The notes under the pieces are model-generated. The model did no database searches, was not told the DNA's origin, and was given only the letters and a program-made list of their open reading frames with translations. The position numbers and the translations under genes were made by a program. From Actinomycetes bacterium (GTDB taxonomy: Bacteria; Actinomycetota; Acidimicrobiia; Acidimicrobiales; Acidimicrobiaceae): a stretch of 6,336 nucleotides of DNA. Below, in pieces: positions 1 to 6,336 of this stretch. How positions within the stretch are numbered: position 1 is the first letter of the stretch; the number at the start of each line of letters is the position of its first letter. The stretch spans positions 1-6,336 of the forward strand of contig JAJYFP010000041.1 in assembly GCA_021790855.1 (NCBI GenBank). Direction: 5' to 3'.

Positions 1-390
1 GTTTGACGGCGTGAAGTTGATCACCTGTGCATCAACGCTTGGAAGAGATAAGGCAAAGCTAAGGTGGTTGAGAGCAAGGATATTGGAAAGCTCGTTCTTC
101 AGAGACCCATAACTGTAGGACTCACCTTTGAGACCCTGTATCTCCTTTTCAAGTTCTGAGTTCTTTTTTTTTATAGACGAGTACTCAAATGCACCACTAA
201 AGAAGTTCGCTACTGGGTCAATCGCCGAGTTAAGAGAGTCGCGAAGAGGAGATACAACCTGCCTCACGTCTCCTTTTACGGAGACAAAACTCAGCGTACC
301 TCCTCCTCGAAAGTTCAGTGTAAGTAGTGTGAGGGAGACAAGCATCGTCAGCAGAACCGTGATACGAGGTCGCTCAAACAATCTCCCCAA
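1..390 (-). CDS. mreC: Rod shape-determining protein MreC (5' part; 3' end beyond window)
   Basis: MreC is a bitopic membrane protein that links cytoplasmic MreB filaments to the periplasmic elongation machinery (MreD, PBP2, RodA). The 130 visible residues have the family's N-terminal layout. A short basic cytoplasmic tail (FERPR) precedes one membrane helix at about residues 10-27. A linker with SFVSVKGDVRQVVSPL and DPVANFF follows, then a coiled coil at about 68-105 (KKKNSELEKEIQGLK), then the start of the beta domain (PSVDAQVINFTPSN). The reading frame is open to the window edge. The start is inferred: an in-frame TAA at 391-393 is followed directly by TTG at 388-390, with a GTAGGA Shine-Dalgarno-like stretch 9 nt upstream. 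A second in-frame TTG lies at 379-381, but the GGGGAG before it is too close. mreB ends 15 nt upstream, so cotranscription, perhaps with translational coupling, is likely. An A9 run (164-172) lies within the coiled-coil coding region. Confidence 0.9.
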   Translation of the reverse strand, partial: MGRLFERPRITVLLTMLVSLTLLTLNFRGGGTLSFVSVKGDVRQVVSPLRDSLNSAIDPVANFFSGAFEYSSIKKKNSELEKEIQGLKGESYSYGSLKNELSNILALNHLSFALSLPSVDAQVINFTPSN

Positions 391-405
391 TTACAGAGTT
401 CCTAC

Positions 406-1443
406 CTATCTACGTGAAGAAGCCGAGATCAGTACCTGTCGGAGAGCTTCGAACTCCTCAAGGCATTGGCCAGAACCTATCGCTACACAGTTAAGAGGAT
501 TCTCGGCTACGACTATCGGCATCGAAGTTTCATCATGAATTCTTTCAACAAGACCCGCTAACAGTGCCCCTCCACCTGTAAGAACTATGCCCTGTTCCAT
601 GATGTCAGCAGACAACTCTGGAGGGGTAGCATCCAATGTATCTTTGACAGCATCTACTATCGAATTAATCGGTTCTTCAATCGCTCGTCGAATCTCGTCG
701 GTTGAGATCAGAATCGTCTTTGGAAGACCCGTCACTAAGTCTCTTCCACGAATCTCAGCCTGAAGCTCTTCGGGAAGTTTGAACGCCGAACCAAGAGTCA
801 TCTTGATCTCTTCTGCCGTCCTTTCTCCGAGTGCGAGGTTGTACTCCTTTTTTACGTAAGCGATAATCGCTTCGTCGAGTTCGTCTCCTCCAATTCGGAT
901 AGACTTTGAAGTCACTATTCCACCTAACGAAATTACAGCTACTTCAGTAGTTCCCCCGCCTATATCCACGACCATGTTCCCTGAAGGCTCATGGATGGGG
1001 AGGCCTGCACCAATCGCTGCAGCCATAGGTTCTTCTATAATATAGGCTGGCTTCCTAGCTCCAGCGTACTCAGCTGCCTCCTGAACGGCCCGCTGCTCAA
1101 CACCGGTGATACCACTTGGAACACAGATAATCATACGTGGCTTGGAGAACCTAGACTGATGAACTTTCCCTATGAAGTATCGCAACATCTTTTCGCAGAT
1201 CTCAAAGTCCGCTATCACTCCATCTTTTAGCGGTCGAATCGCCTGGATGTTAGATGGAGTACGACCTATCATTCGTTTAGCTTCAGCTCCAACTGCAAGT
1301 GGTCGACCATCTCGAGTGTCAATAGCAACCACCGACGGCTCATTTAGAACTATACCTTTACCCCTTACATACACCAAAGTGTTAGCTGTACCTAGGTCTA
1401 CAGCCATATCTCTACCTAGGAAAGTTCCGAATCCTTTTGCCAT
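406..1443 (-). CDS. mreB: Rod shape-determining protein MreB (bacterial actin homologue)
   Basis: MreB is an ATP-dependent actin-like protein. Its membrane-bound filaments guide lateral peptidoglycan synthesis during cell elongation. The 345 residues are full length for the family. ATPase motifs are intact: phosphate 1 loop DLGTANT (D16), the IIEEP segment with the likely catalytic E138, phosphate 2 loop DIGGGTTE (D160), and the adenosine motif TGGGALL (T289-L295). The N-terminus [18 protein letters not shown] is the usual MreB start and may form the membrane-touching amphipathic segment. The ATG is supported by a strong AGGAGGT-class site (GGAGGTT at 1448-1454), the best ribosome binding site in the window. 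ndk ends 44 nt upstream and mreC begins about 15 nt downstream, as expected for an ndk-mreBC(D) cluster. Its presence predicts a rod-shaped or elongating cell. The sequence looks canonical, with no missing key residue. Confidence 0.98.
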   Translation of the reverse strand: MAKGFGTFLGRDMAVDLGTANTLVYVRGKGIVLNEPSVVAIDTRDGRPLAVGAEAKRMIGRTPSNIQAIRPLKDGVIADFEICEKMLRYFIGKVHQSRFSKPRMIICVPSGITGVEQRAVQEAAEYAGARKPAYIIEEPMAAAIGAGLPIHEPSGNMVVDIGGGTTEVAVISLGGIVTSKSIRIGGDELDEAIIAYVKKEYNLALGERTAEEIKMTLGSAFKLPEELQAEIRGRDLVTGLPKTILISTDEIRRAIEEPINSIVDAVKDTLDATPPELSADIMEQGIVLTGGGALLAGLVERIHDETSMPIVVAENPLNCVAIGSGQCLEEFEALRQVLISASSRR

Positions 1444-1447
1444 CTTT

Positions 1448-1454
1448 AACCTCC
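1448..1454 (-). promoter_or_regulatory. Strong Shine-Dalgarno site of mreB
   Basis: On the minus strand this reads GGAGGTT, 4 nt before the mreB ATG at 1441-1443. It is a near-perfect anti-16S match and fixes the mreB start. It stands out because ndk and folC in the same run of genes lack a recognisable site, suggesting mreB is translated more strongly than the genes before it. Confidence 0.85.
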
Positions 1455-1487
1455 ATTCGCCTTCGGCCGGACTAGGGCCTAAAGCAG

Positions 1488-1901
1488 CTACGCCTCCAAG
1501 TTTGGAAAGAACAGCTTGATTTCACGTTGTGCAGCCATCAGAGAATCTGAACCGTGCACCAAATTTTCACTTACCATAGTAGCCAGATCTCCCCGGATCG
1601 TACCAGGATTTGCATTAGAAGGATCTGTAGCGCCCATAATTCCTCTCACGATCTTAATGACTTCACCCTCGCCAGCTACCACGACAAGAACCGACGGTCC
1701 AGAGGTTATGAAGGCCACAAGATCATCGAAAAATCCTTTCGATGAATGCTCAACATAGTGTTCTTTAGCTTCATCCTCGGCTATCGTCCTTTGCTCAAGC
1801 GCAAGAAACCTTAGACCTTTGCTTTCGAGGCGTCCAAGGATCTCCCCTACCAGTCCTCTGCGAACCGCGTCTGGCTTACATATAAATAAGGTTTTTTCCA
1901 T
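1488..1901 (-). CDS. ndk: Nucleoside diphosphate kinase
   Basis: Ndk transfers the gamma-phosphate from ATP to nucleoside diphosphates through a phosphohistidine intermediate, balancing NTP and dNTP pools in the cytoplasm. The 137 residues match the usual bacterial length. The active-site histidine H116 sits in the signature NLVHGSDS. Nucleotide-binding positions of the family are present: K9 in the ICKPDAV strand, Y49, R86, T92 in GATDP, R103 in PGTIRGD, and N113. The start is ATG at 1899-1901; homologues begin with the same M-E-x-T-L pattern, so it is secure even though no Shine-Dalgarno sequence is visible (the bases before it read cttcttccactgt). folC ends 51 nt upstream. In most Actinobacteria a small DUF4233-type membrane gene lies between folC and ndk; there is no room for it here. 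mreB follows after 44 nt. Confidence 0.98.
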   Translation of the reverse strand: MEKTLFICKPDAVRRGLVGEILGRLESKGLRFLALEQRTIAEDEAKEHYVEHSSKGFFDDLVAFITSGPSVLVVVAGEGEVIKIVRGIMGATDPSNANPGTIRGDLATMVSENLVHGSDSLMAAQREIKLFFPNLEA

Positions 1902-1952
1902 ACAGTGGAAGAAGGCTAGTCGCTAAAGTACAAAACACAAGCCTGTAGGCGC

Positions 1953-3254
1953 TCACCCTTTTAGCAAATCTTTTACTTTCCCAACAAGCCTATGACTTCC
2001 CGTTACAACCAGAACTTGATCGTCCCGAAGTCGTTCTAAATACTCGAAGAGACCTTCGTCAATGTTTGAGAGTAACTCACTTTTCACACCTAGCCGAGAA
2101 GCGGCCTCTGCAACCAATACCGGGTCTACTTGAACACAGTCTTGCAGGTCAACAGAGACTAGTAGATCTATATCGTTAGTTCCCAAAGCTCTGATGAACT
2201 CATAAGGGTCTCTTTTGTGAGTTAGCGAAACAAGAACAACGTGTCCTTTAAGTAAAGGAAGTTCTTCAGCTAAAGCCCTACGAAGCTCCCGAGCTGAACT
2301 ATCGTTATGTGCAACGTCTAACACTACAAGTTTCTTAGCATCCATAGCGACTACTTCAAACCGCCCAGGTAACTTTAACGTAGCAAAAGAAGTTTCTAGT
2401 ATTTCCTTAGAGATCGGGCCCATCTTCAACTCTTCCACAGCCGCAATCGCAAGAGCGGCGTTATCCAATTGATGCTTTCCTCTCAGCGATACAAAGAGTT
2501 CATCGTAGCGGGCATAGGGGGTGCGTAGATCAAACATCCAACCTCCAACACCTTGTCGAAGGTTAGAGACTTCAATCTCTGACCCTAATCGTAACGACCC
2601 TTTGTGGTCTCGTTGCAAGATCACTTCCGCAAGTTCATTTGAGATCTTCCCCATGACTAGAGTAGACTTTCCCTTGACGATACCTGATTTAGCCCGAGCG
2701 ATATCGACCTCAGTTGGCCCGAGCTGCTCTAGATGGTCGAGACCAATTGACGTTATAACAGCCACTTCTGCATCTAAGACGTTAGTGGCATCCCACGTTC
2801 CTCCCATACCAACTTCAACCACCGCGACCTCAACACCTTCAAGTGCAAAGAGAGAAAATGCAGCAGCAGTAAGAGCTTCGAAATAACTTAGGTCTAGTAT
2901 CCCAAACGCTTGTGCAATCTCGGAGAGCAGCAACAACTCCTCGTTTAGCCTTTCAGCATCAACCTGCACACCGTTTATCCGAATACGTTCCGTTATACTA
3001 CCAAGGTCCGGTGAGGTGAATAAACCGACGCTTACACCCGCCACAGTCAACACATGCGACGCCGTTGATGCTACCGTAGTCTTTCCGTTGGTGCCAGTAA
3101 TGTGTATCGCTTTAAAAGCCGTCTGAGGATCCCCAATGCTATATAGCACTCTAGTGATAGCCTCTAAGTTGGGGGTTCTGTCTCTATTGCTCTCAAAGTT
3201 GTGAAGAGATCGAAGCCAGTCATAACCTCTTCCTTTTAACAGCTCACGACTCAC
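1953..3254 (-). CDS. folC: Folylpolyglutamate synthase / dihydrofolate synthase
   Basis: FolC is a Mur-ligase-type ATP-dependent amide ligase. It adds glutamate to folates, keeping them in the cell and improving cofactor binding, and in many bacteria also makes dihydrofolate from dihydropteroate. The 433 residues are full length. The N-terminal ATPase domain carries the P-loop TGTNGKTT (T53-T60), the TSPDL loop (the family usually has SPHL), EVGMGGTWDATN (147-158) and GLDH (171-174). The likely carbamylated lysine is K189 in ARAKSGI. GKHQLDNAALA (259-269), PGRFE (296-300) and LDVAHN (312-317) mark the junction with and start of the C-terminal ligase domain. GKTT instead of GKGS is typical of actinobacterial FolC. 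The start is GTG at 3252-3254, chosen because GYDWLRSLHNFE matches family N-termini; the upstream site is weak. clpX ends 32 nt upstream. valS, usually between the two in Actinobacteria, is absent. I cannot tell from sequence whether it has both activities. Confidence 0.95.
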   Translation of the reverse strand: MSRELLKGRGYDWLRSLHNFESNRDRTPNLEAITRVLYSIGDPQTAFKAIHITGTNGKTTVASTASHVLTVAGVSVGLFTSPDLGSITERIRINGVQVDAERLNEELLLLSEIAQAFGILDLSYFEALTAAAFSLFALEGVEVAVVEVGMGGTWDATNVLDAEVAVITSIGLDHLEQLGPTEVDIARAKSGIVKGKSTLVMGKISNELAEVILQRDHKGSLRLGSEIEVSNLRQGVGGWMFDLRTPYARYDELFVSLRGKHQLDNAALAIAAVEELKMGPISKEILETSFATLKLPGRFEVVAMDAKKLVVLDVAHNDSSARELRRALAEELPLLKGHVVLVSLTHKRDPYEFIRALGTNDIDLLVSVDLQDCVQVDPVLVAEAASRLGVKSELLSNIDEGLFEYLERLRDDQVLVVTGSHRLVGKVKDLLKG

Positions 3255-3286
3255 AGAACGATCTTGTCGCTTGATCTCGCCAACTA

Positions 3287-4561
3287 CTATGAAGCGACAC
3301 GTCGTGAACGATCGGGACGATTAGGTTCAGGAATCCGGGAAACCAAGGTTGGGGCAACGTGTTCAAGCACCACCCTACGGTCAATAACACACCGTCCAAC
3401 GTCCTCTCTCGAAGGTAGATCGTACATTACATCTAGTAGAACCTCTTCCACAATTGCACGAAGACCTCGGGCTCCAGTGCCTCTGAGAAGAGCCTGTTCC
3501 GCCACGGCCTCGATGGCATCTTCTGTGTATTCGAGCTCGATCCCATCAAGTTCAAATATCTTTTGGAACTGCTTAATAAGCGCATTTTTGGGCTCCACAA
3601 GGATCTTCATAAGAGCAGTCTTGTCGAGATTAGAGATCGCACCCACGACGGGCAATCTACCTATAAACTCCGGCAAGAGCCCAAACCTCAATAGATCCTC
3701 AGGTAGTACTCTTTTTAAAACTTGCGCCTCTTGATAACCTTGACTAAAGGGTTGAGACTTAAACCCCAACGCTTTTTTACCCACTCTGGACTCGATTATC
3801 TCATCCAAGCCAACAAACGCTCCTCCACAGATGAACAAAACGTTTGTCGTATCGATTTGGATAAACTCTTGGTGTGGATGCTTGCGTCCGCCTTGGGGAG
3901 GGACAGAAGCCACCGTTCCCTCAAGTATCTTCAGTAGAGCCTGCTGTACTCCTTCACCTGAAACATCCCTAGTAATTGATGGATTCTCACTCTTCTTAGC
4001 GATCTTATCGATCTCATCAATATAGATAATTCCCGTCTCAGCCTTCTTCACATCGAAGTCAGCAGCTTGAATCAGTTTCAAAAGGATATTTTCAACGTCC
4101 TCACCAACGTAACCAGCCTCAGTGAGAGCGGTAGCGTCAGCGATCGCAAAAGGAACATTCAACATCCTTGCAAGGGTCTGCGCCAACAAGGTTTTCCCAC
4201 AGCCAGTCGGTCCAAGAAGCAAAATGTTTGACTTACCAAGTTCGACATCATGATTCTTTAGTCCGCCGTTTTGGACTCTTTTATAGTGATTATAGACAGC
4301 AACTGAAAGTATCTTCTTTGCGTCGTCTTGACCGACGACATAGCCGTCTAAGAACTCAAAGATCTCTTTAGGCTTAGGGAGTTTGTCAAACTTTACCTCG
4401 CTGGGTTCAACGGTCTCCTCGTCAATTATGTCGTTACAAAGTTCTATACATTTGTCACATATATAGACGCCTGGCCCAGCTATTAGCTTCCTCACCTGTT
4501 TCTGCGACATTCCGCAAAAACTACACTTTACAACCTCTTGACCCTCACCGAACTTTGCCAT
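3287..4561 (-). CDS. clpX: ATP-dependent Clp protease ATP-binding subunit ClpX
   Basis: ClpX is a hexameric AAA+ unfoldase that recognises tagged proteins and threads them into ClpP. The 424 residues are full length. The N-terminal C4 zinc-binding domain has C13, C16, C35 and C38. The AAA+ core shows Walker A GPTGCGKT (117-124), pore-1 loop GYVGED (150-155), Walker [10 protein letters not shown] with D182 and E183, an RKH pore motif (226-228), arginine finger R302 in EFIGRLP, and sensor 2 R365 in GTGARGLR. The ClpP-docking loop is LGF (265-267), a variant of the common IGF. The C-terminus ends in a basic, proline-containing tail ([11 protein letters not shown]). The ATG at 4559-4561 has an AGGGG site 5 nt upstream. 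A 214-nt spacer separates it from clpP, so it may have its own promoter in addition to read-through. folC follows after 32 nt. Confidence 0.98.
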   Translation of the reverse strand: MAKFGEGQEVVKCSFCGMSQKQVRKLIAGPGVYICDKCIELCNDIIDEETVEPSEVKFDKLPKPKEIFEFLDGYVVGQDDAKKILSVAVYNHYKRVQNGGLKNHDVELGKSNILLLGPTGCGKTLLAQTLARMLNVPFAIADATALTEAGYVGEDVENILLKLIQAADFDVKKAETGIIYIDEIDKIAKKSENPSITRDVSGEGVQQALLKILEGTVASVPPQGGRKHPHQEFIQIDTTNVLFICGGAFVGLDEIIESRVGKKALGFKSQPFSQGYQEAQVLKRVLPEDLLRFGLLPEFIGRLPVVGAISNLDKTALMKILVEPKNALIKQFQKIFELDGIELEYTEDAIEAVAEQALLRGTGARGLRAIVEEVLLDVMYDLPSREDVGRCVIDRRVVLEHVAPTLVSRIPEPNRPDRSRRVAS

Positions 4562-4590
4562 CTAGACCCCTGACTCTTCGTGTACCAAGA

Positions 4591-4602
4591 ACGCTAGAGC
4601 GT
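4591..4602. promoter_or_regulatory. Small palindrome ACGCT-AG-AGCGT upstream of clpX
   Basis: Perfect 5-bp arms with a 2-nt centre lie 29 nt before the clpX ATG, in the expected 5' untranslated or operator zone. The CGC/GCG half-sites recall the actinobacterial Clp-gene activator ClgR, but as I remember it ClgR sites have 5 nt between CGC and GCG and here there are 4, so the match is imperfect. It could equally be a short mRNA hairpin. Confidence 0.3.
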
Positions 4603-4646
4603 CTCGTCGGAAAACATAGGGAGGATAGATCGTACATTGTGTCTTG

Positions 4647-4675
4647 GACTTCAAAGACTCAAACATCGACTCAAA
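4647..4675. repeat. Three GACT(T)CAAA direct repeats upstream of clpX
   Basis: On the plus strand GACTTCAAA (4647-4655) is followed directly by GACTCAAA (4656-4663), and after 4 nt by a second GACTCAAA (4668-4675). The exact copies are 12 bp apart start to start, close to one helical turn. On the coding strand the unit reads TTTGAGTC. Regularly spaced direct repeats ahead of a gene are what a transcription factor array looks like. The unit resembles one half (TTGAGT) of the HspR-type inverted repeat, but the opposite half at the right distance is missing. Confidence 0.45.
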
Positions 4676-4686
4676 ACCTCCATAAG

Positions 4687-4701
4687 GTCGACTATATCGA
4701 C
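4687..4701. promoter_or_regulatory. Palindrome GTCGA-N5-TCGAC in the clpP-clpX spacer
   Basis: The 15 bp have perfect 5-bp inverted arms around the centre CTATA (plus strand). Read on the minus strand the centre contributes to TATAGT, a possible -10 hexamer. An operator overlapping a -10 element would fit repression of clpX transcription, but this is inference from position and symmetry only. Chance occurrence is possible for arms this short. Confidence 0.3.
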
Positions 4702-4775
4702 AATTACAAAGATGGAACACTCACTTTAGAAAATCTCCACAATAGTTAATACACTTACTCATTGATCGTAGGAGT

Positions 4776-5405
4776 CTAGACCACTCCACTACTCAGCAGA
4801 GCGTCCCGAGAAGAGATCACCTCGTCAACGATTCCATATTCCACCGCTTCAGCTGCCTCTAAAATGAAGTCCCTATCTGTGTCTTTCGCAATTCGATCAA
4901 TCGGTTGCCCGGTATCATCGGAGAGCATCTCGTTCAACAGATCCCTCATTCTCATGATCTCTTTGGCTTGAATCTCGATATCGGTCGCTTGTCCACCTAC
5001 CCCACCATAGGGTTGATGCAAGAGAACTCTTGCATGGGGAAGTGCGAAACGTTTACCCTTTGTACCTGCTGCAAGGAGAACTGCCGCTGCAGAAGCGGCT
5101 TGTCCAAGACAAAACGTTGAGACATCGGGCTTTATATACTTCATCGTATCATAGATCGCAAATAGGCTCGTAATCTCTCCACCCGGCGAGTTTATGTAGA
5201 TACTGATGTCTTTTTCCGTGTCTTCGTACTCCAAAAATATCAACTGAGCGCAGACCAAGTTCGCAACCGTCGAGTCGATCGGCGTCCCAAGGATTATCAC
5301 TCGCTCACGTAAAAGACGGGAGTAAAGATCATAGGCTCTCTCTCCTCTTGAACTTGATTCGATCACGGTCGGCATATACACGTTGTAACTCTCAGACCTT
5401 ATCAC
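4776..5405 (-). CDS. clpP: ATP-dependent Clp protease proteolytic subunit ClpP
   Basis: ClpP is the serine peptidase that forms the tetradecameric degradation chamber fed by ClpX or ClpC. The 209 residues are full length. The catalytic triad is intact: S105 in GQAAS, H130 in LLHQP and D179 in TDRDF. The 25- and 49-residue spacings match the E. coli enzyme (S97, H122, D171). INSPGGEI (71-78) is the oxyanion-hole segment. The N-terminus [21 protein letters not shown] follows the family pattern. The GTG start at 5403-5405 gives the usual ten or so residues before PTVIE; an ATG at 5373-5375 (M11) is an alternative that would shorten the axial-loop segment. A GAAGGGA stretch about 12 nt before the GTG is a plausible, loosely spaced binding site. 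tig lies 57 nt upstream. Only one clpP is present, whereas many Actinobacteria carry clpP1-clpP2 in tandem here; this one looks like a complete, active-site-competent type. Confidence 0.97.
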   Translation of the reverse strand: MIRSESYNVYMPTVIESSSRGERAYDLYSRLLRERVIILGTPIDSTVANLVCAQLIFLEYEDTEKDISIYINSPGGEITSLFAIYDTMKYIKPDVSTFCLGQAASAAAVLLAAGTKGKRFALPHARVLLHQPYGGVGGQATDIEIQAKEIMRMRDLLNEMLSDDTGQPIDRIAKDTDRDFILEAAEAVEYGIVDEVISSRDALLSSGVV

Positions 5406-5462
5406 TTAGCTAGCCCATCCCTTCAACTGCATCTACTAGTACTTGATTCTAAGGTACTTTCA

Positions 5463-6336
5463 TCAACTATTTGGATCTGAATCATGTAGAACTTCTGTGG
5501 GGTTACTCAAAGAGTCATCGATCGCGTCACTTTCACCTTGAGGCTTCTCTTCTTCATTTGAAAGTTCTCTAGCAGTCTCAGGGTCAATCTCGCTAAGATC
5601 CACAACCTCACCATCGGTGTTTTTGATAGTCGCCTTCTGCAACAATGCTTTGAAGGCCTTTTCCTTCAGGAGTTCAGCTCTAGCATCAAGTCGTTCAAGC
5701 TCTCTGTCTTCTTCAGACTGAAGCTCAGCCCCTCGACCCTCTCGTTTTTTCAAATACTCGTCGATCTCGTCTTCTTCTACCTCTAAAGCATCCGCATAAG
5801 CTACAGCTCGCAGTGCCAGGTCAAAAAGAATGTTGCGATTGGCCGCGCCGTATATTTCGATCAGTAGATCTTCTTCGCTTTGATTAGTGAGTTCAAAGTA
5901 CCTCCTCAACGACAGACCCTGGCTTTCCAGCTGATGACTGAACCTATGAAGCTGGGAATCCACCTCAGACCTTAGGAGCGCCTGGGGAATATCGTTTGGC
6001 TCTACGAGCTCCAAAAGTGAATCGATCAAAATGGATCGATACATCGTCCTGGCTCTGGCGAGGCGCGTCTTCGATAGCTCTGAACGTATGTCGTCTCTCA
6101 ACTCGGAGAGAGTCTCGAACTCGCTAATCTCAGCGGCAAGTTCATCTGTAAGCTCCGGAAGCTCCATCTCCTTAACGGACTTAATAGTAACTTTCATAAC
6201 CACCTGATCCAAAGCATCGATTTTCGGGTCGCTGCTCTCGGAGTCTTCTTCTAGGGAGTCTTCTTCTAGGGAGTCTTCTTCTAGGGAGTCTTCTTCTAGG
6301 GAGTCTTCTTCTACGTATCCTGCTACTTGCCCGAGC
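5463..6336 (-). CDS. tig: Trigger factor, C-terminal two-thirds (5' end beyond window)
   Basis: Trigger factor is the ribosome-bound chaperone and peptidyl-prolyl isomerase that meets nascent chains at the exit tunnel. The frame is open to the window edge, showing 290 residues; the ribosome-binding domain and most of the PPIase domain lie outside. Visible residues 1-8 (LGQVAGYV) could match the LVGAKAGE-type segment of the PPIase domain. Residues 9-32 are five EEDS(L) repeats. VVMKVTIKSVKEMELPELTDELAAEISEFETLSELRDDI (44-82) is the characteristic end of the PPIase fold and start of the helical C-terminal domain. A charged helical region (DEIDEYLKKREGRGAEL) and an acidic tail (NEEEKPQGESDAIDDSLS) follow; acidic tails are common in actinobacterial Tig. 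A TTG at 6210-6212 could be mistaken for a start but lies inside the PPIase domain. tig-clpP adjacency is widely conserved. Confidence 0.93.
   Translation of the reverse strand, partial: LGQVAGYVEEDSLEEDSLEEDSLEEDSLEEDSESSDPKIDALDQVVMKVTIKSVKEMELPELTDELAAEISEFETLSELRDDIRSELSKTRLARARTMYRSILIDSLLELVEPNDIPQALLRSEVDSQLHRFSHQLESQGLSLRRYFELTNQSEEDLLIEIYGAANRNILFDLALRAVAYADALEVEEDEIDEYLKKREGRGAELQSEEDRELERLDARAELLKEKAFKALLQKATIKNTDGEVVDLSEIDPETARELSNEEEKPQGESDAIDDSLSNPTEVLHDSDPNS
6241..6313. repeat. 15-bp in-frame tandem repeat inside tig, 4.9 copies
   Basis: The plus-strand unit GAGTCTTCTTCTAGG occurs at 6241-6255, 6256-6270, 6271-6285 and 6286-6300, with a 13-base partial copy at 6301-6313. The copies are identical at every base. 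On the coding strand each encodes one EEDSL unit (order depends on phase), giving V-EEDS-(LEEDS)x4-ESSD. Because the unit is a multiple of three, gain or loss of copies keeps the gene in frame. Perfect identity, including the third codon positions, points to recent expansion by slippage or unequal exchange, or less likely to an assembly artefact. Confidence 0.97.

Larger units (their letters stand above)
4562..4775 (-). promoter_or_regulatory. clpP-clpX intergenic region, candidate clpX promoter/operator region
   Basis: This is the longest non-coding stretch in the window (214 nt) and lies between two genes whose products work together, all other gaps being 57 nt or less. It contains three copies of a GACTCAAA-like element, a GTCGA/TCGAC palindrome and an ACGCT/AGCGT palindrome, each listed separately. 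A TATAGT hexamer inside the first palindrome could act as a minus-strand -10 element, but I find no convincing -35 box 16-18 nt away, so no promoter is called. No hairpin followed by a T-run is seen after clpP, so read-through from clpP into clpX is possible. The plus-strand open frame across it (from TTG at 4555) has no ribosome binding site and resembles nothing I know. Confidence 0.4.

Noticed and set aside
128..538. 136-codon plus-strand open frame across the mreB-mreC junction
   Set aside because: It lies antisense to two well-supported genes, has no recognisable domain and no good ribosome binding site.
1902..1952. GCCTACAGGC hairpin followed by a T-rich stretch as a terminator after folC
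   Set aside because: The stem is only 3-4 bp and the T-rich stretch is interrupted (ttgtgttttgt), too weak for an intrinsic terminator.
3264..3734. 156-codon plus-strand open frame opposite the clpX 3' end
   Set aside because: It is antisense to the conserved clpX coding region; its Ser/Arg/Thr-rich composition is typical of a frame shadow, with no domain.
4647..4675. HspR-binding (HAIR) element upstream of clpX
   Set aside because: Only TTGAGT half-sites in the same orientation are present; the paired inverted half at 7-nt spacing is missing.
4555..4749. 64-codon plus-strand open frame filling the clpP-clpX spacer
   Set aside because: It begins with TTG inside clpX, has no ribosome binding site, no known motif, and consists of low-complexity polar sequence; the spacer is better read as regulatory.
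5406..5462. AGTAC/GTACT inverted repeat between tig and clpP as a terminator or operator
   Set aside because: A 5-bp AT-rich stem with an 11-nt loop and no following T-run is expected by chance; I see no promoter in these 57 nt either.
6210..6212. TTG as the start of tig
   Set aside because: The same frame stays open to the window edge and the upstream residues continue the PPIase domain; a start here would cut the domain.

Overview
The window holds seven protein-coding genes, all on the minus strand. In transcription order, from high to low coordinates, they are tig (trigger factor, 5' end outside the window), clpP, clpX, folC, ndk, mreB and mreC (3' end outside the window). All seven are recognisable conserved housekeeping genes. 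I found no RNA gene, insertion sequence, phage gene or CRISPR array.

The order tig-clpP-clpX-(valS)-folC-ndk-mreB-mreC is the classic actinobacterial arrangement, as in Streptomyces. Protein details agree: the ClpP active-site segment [15 protein letters not shown] and the FolC P-loop TGTNGKTT are both typical of Actinobacteria. GC content is only in the mid-to-high 40s percent on sampled lines, low for the phylum. A single clpP together with rod-shape genes suggests a low-GC lineage, perhaps in or near Acidimicrobiia. That placement is an inference from memory, not a database result. Compared with the usual order, valS (between clpX and folC) and the small DUF4233-type membrane gene (between folC and ndk) are absent here.

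Region by region: 5463-6336 encodes the end of the trigger factor PPIase domain and its C-terminal chaperone domain. It is followed by clpP after 57 nt. A 214-nt spacer, the longest gap in the window, separates clpP from clpX and holds short direct repeats and two small palindromes; it is the best place for an internal promoter or operator. clpX, folC, ndk, mreB and mreC then follow with gaps of only 32, 51, 44 and about 15 nt, consistent with one transcript. Functionally there are three blocks: protein quality control (nascent-chain folding by Tig, degradation by ClpXP), folate and nucleotide metabolism (FolC, Ndk), and the cell-elongation machinery (MreB, MreC).

The most unusual thing here is an in-frame 15-bp tandem repeat at 6241-6313, with nearly five copies identical at the DNA level. 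It inserts an acidic EEDSL repeat into the PPIase domain of trigger factor. Other points for a second look are the repeats in the clpP-clpX spacer and an A9 run forming an A AAA AAG slippery site in mreC. I do not see a new multi-gene system in this window.
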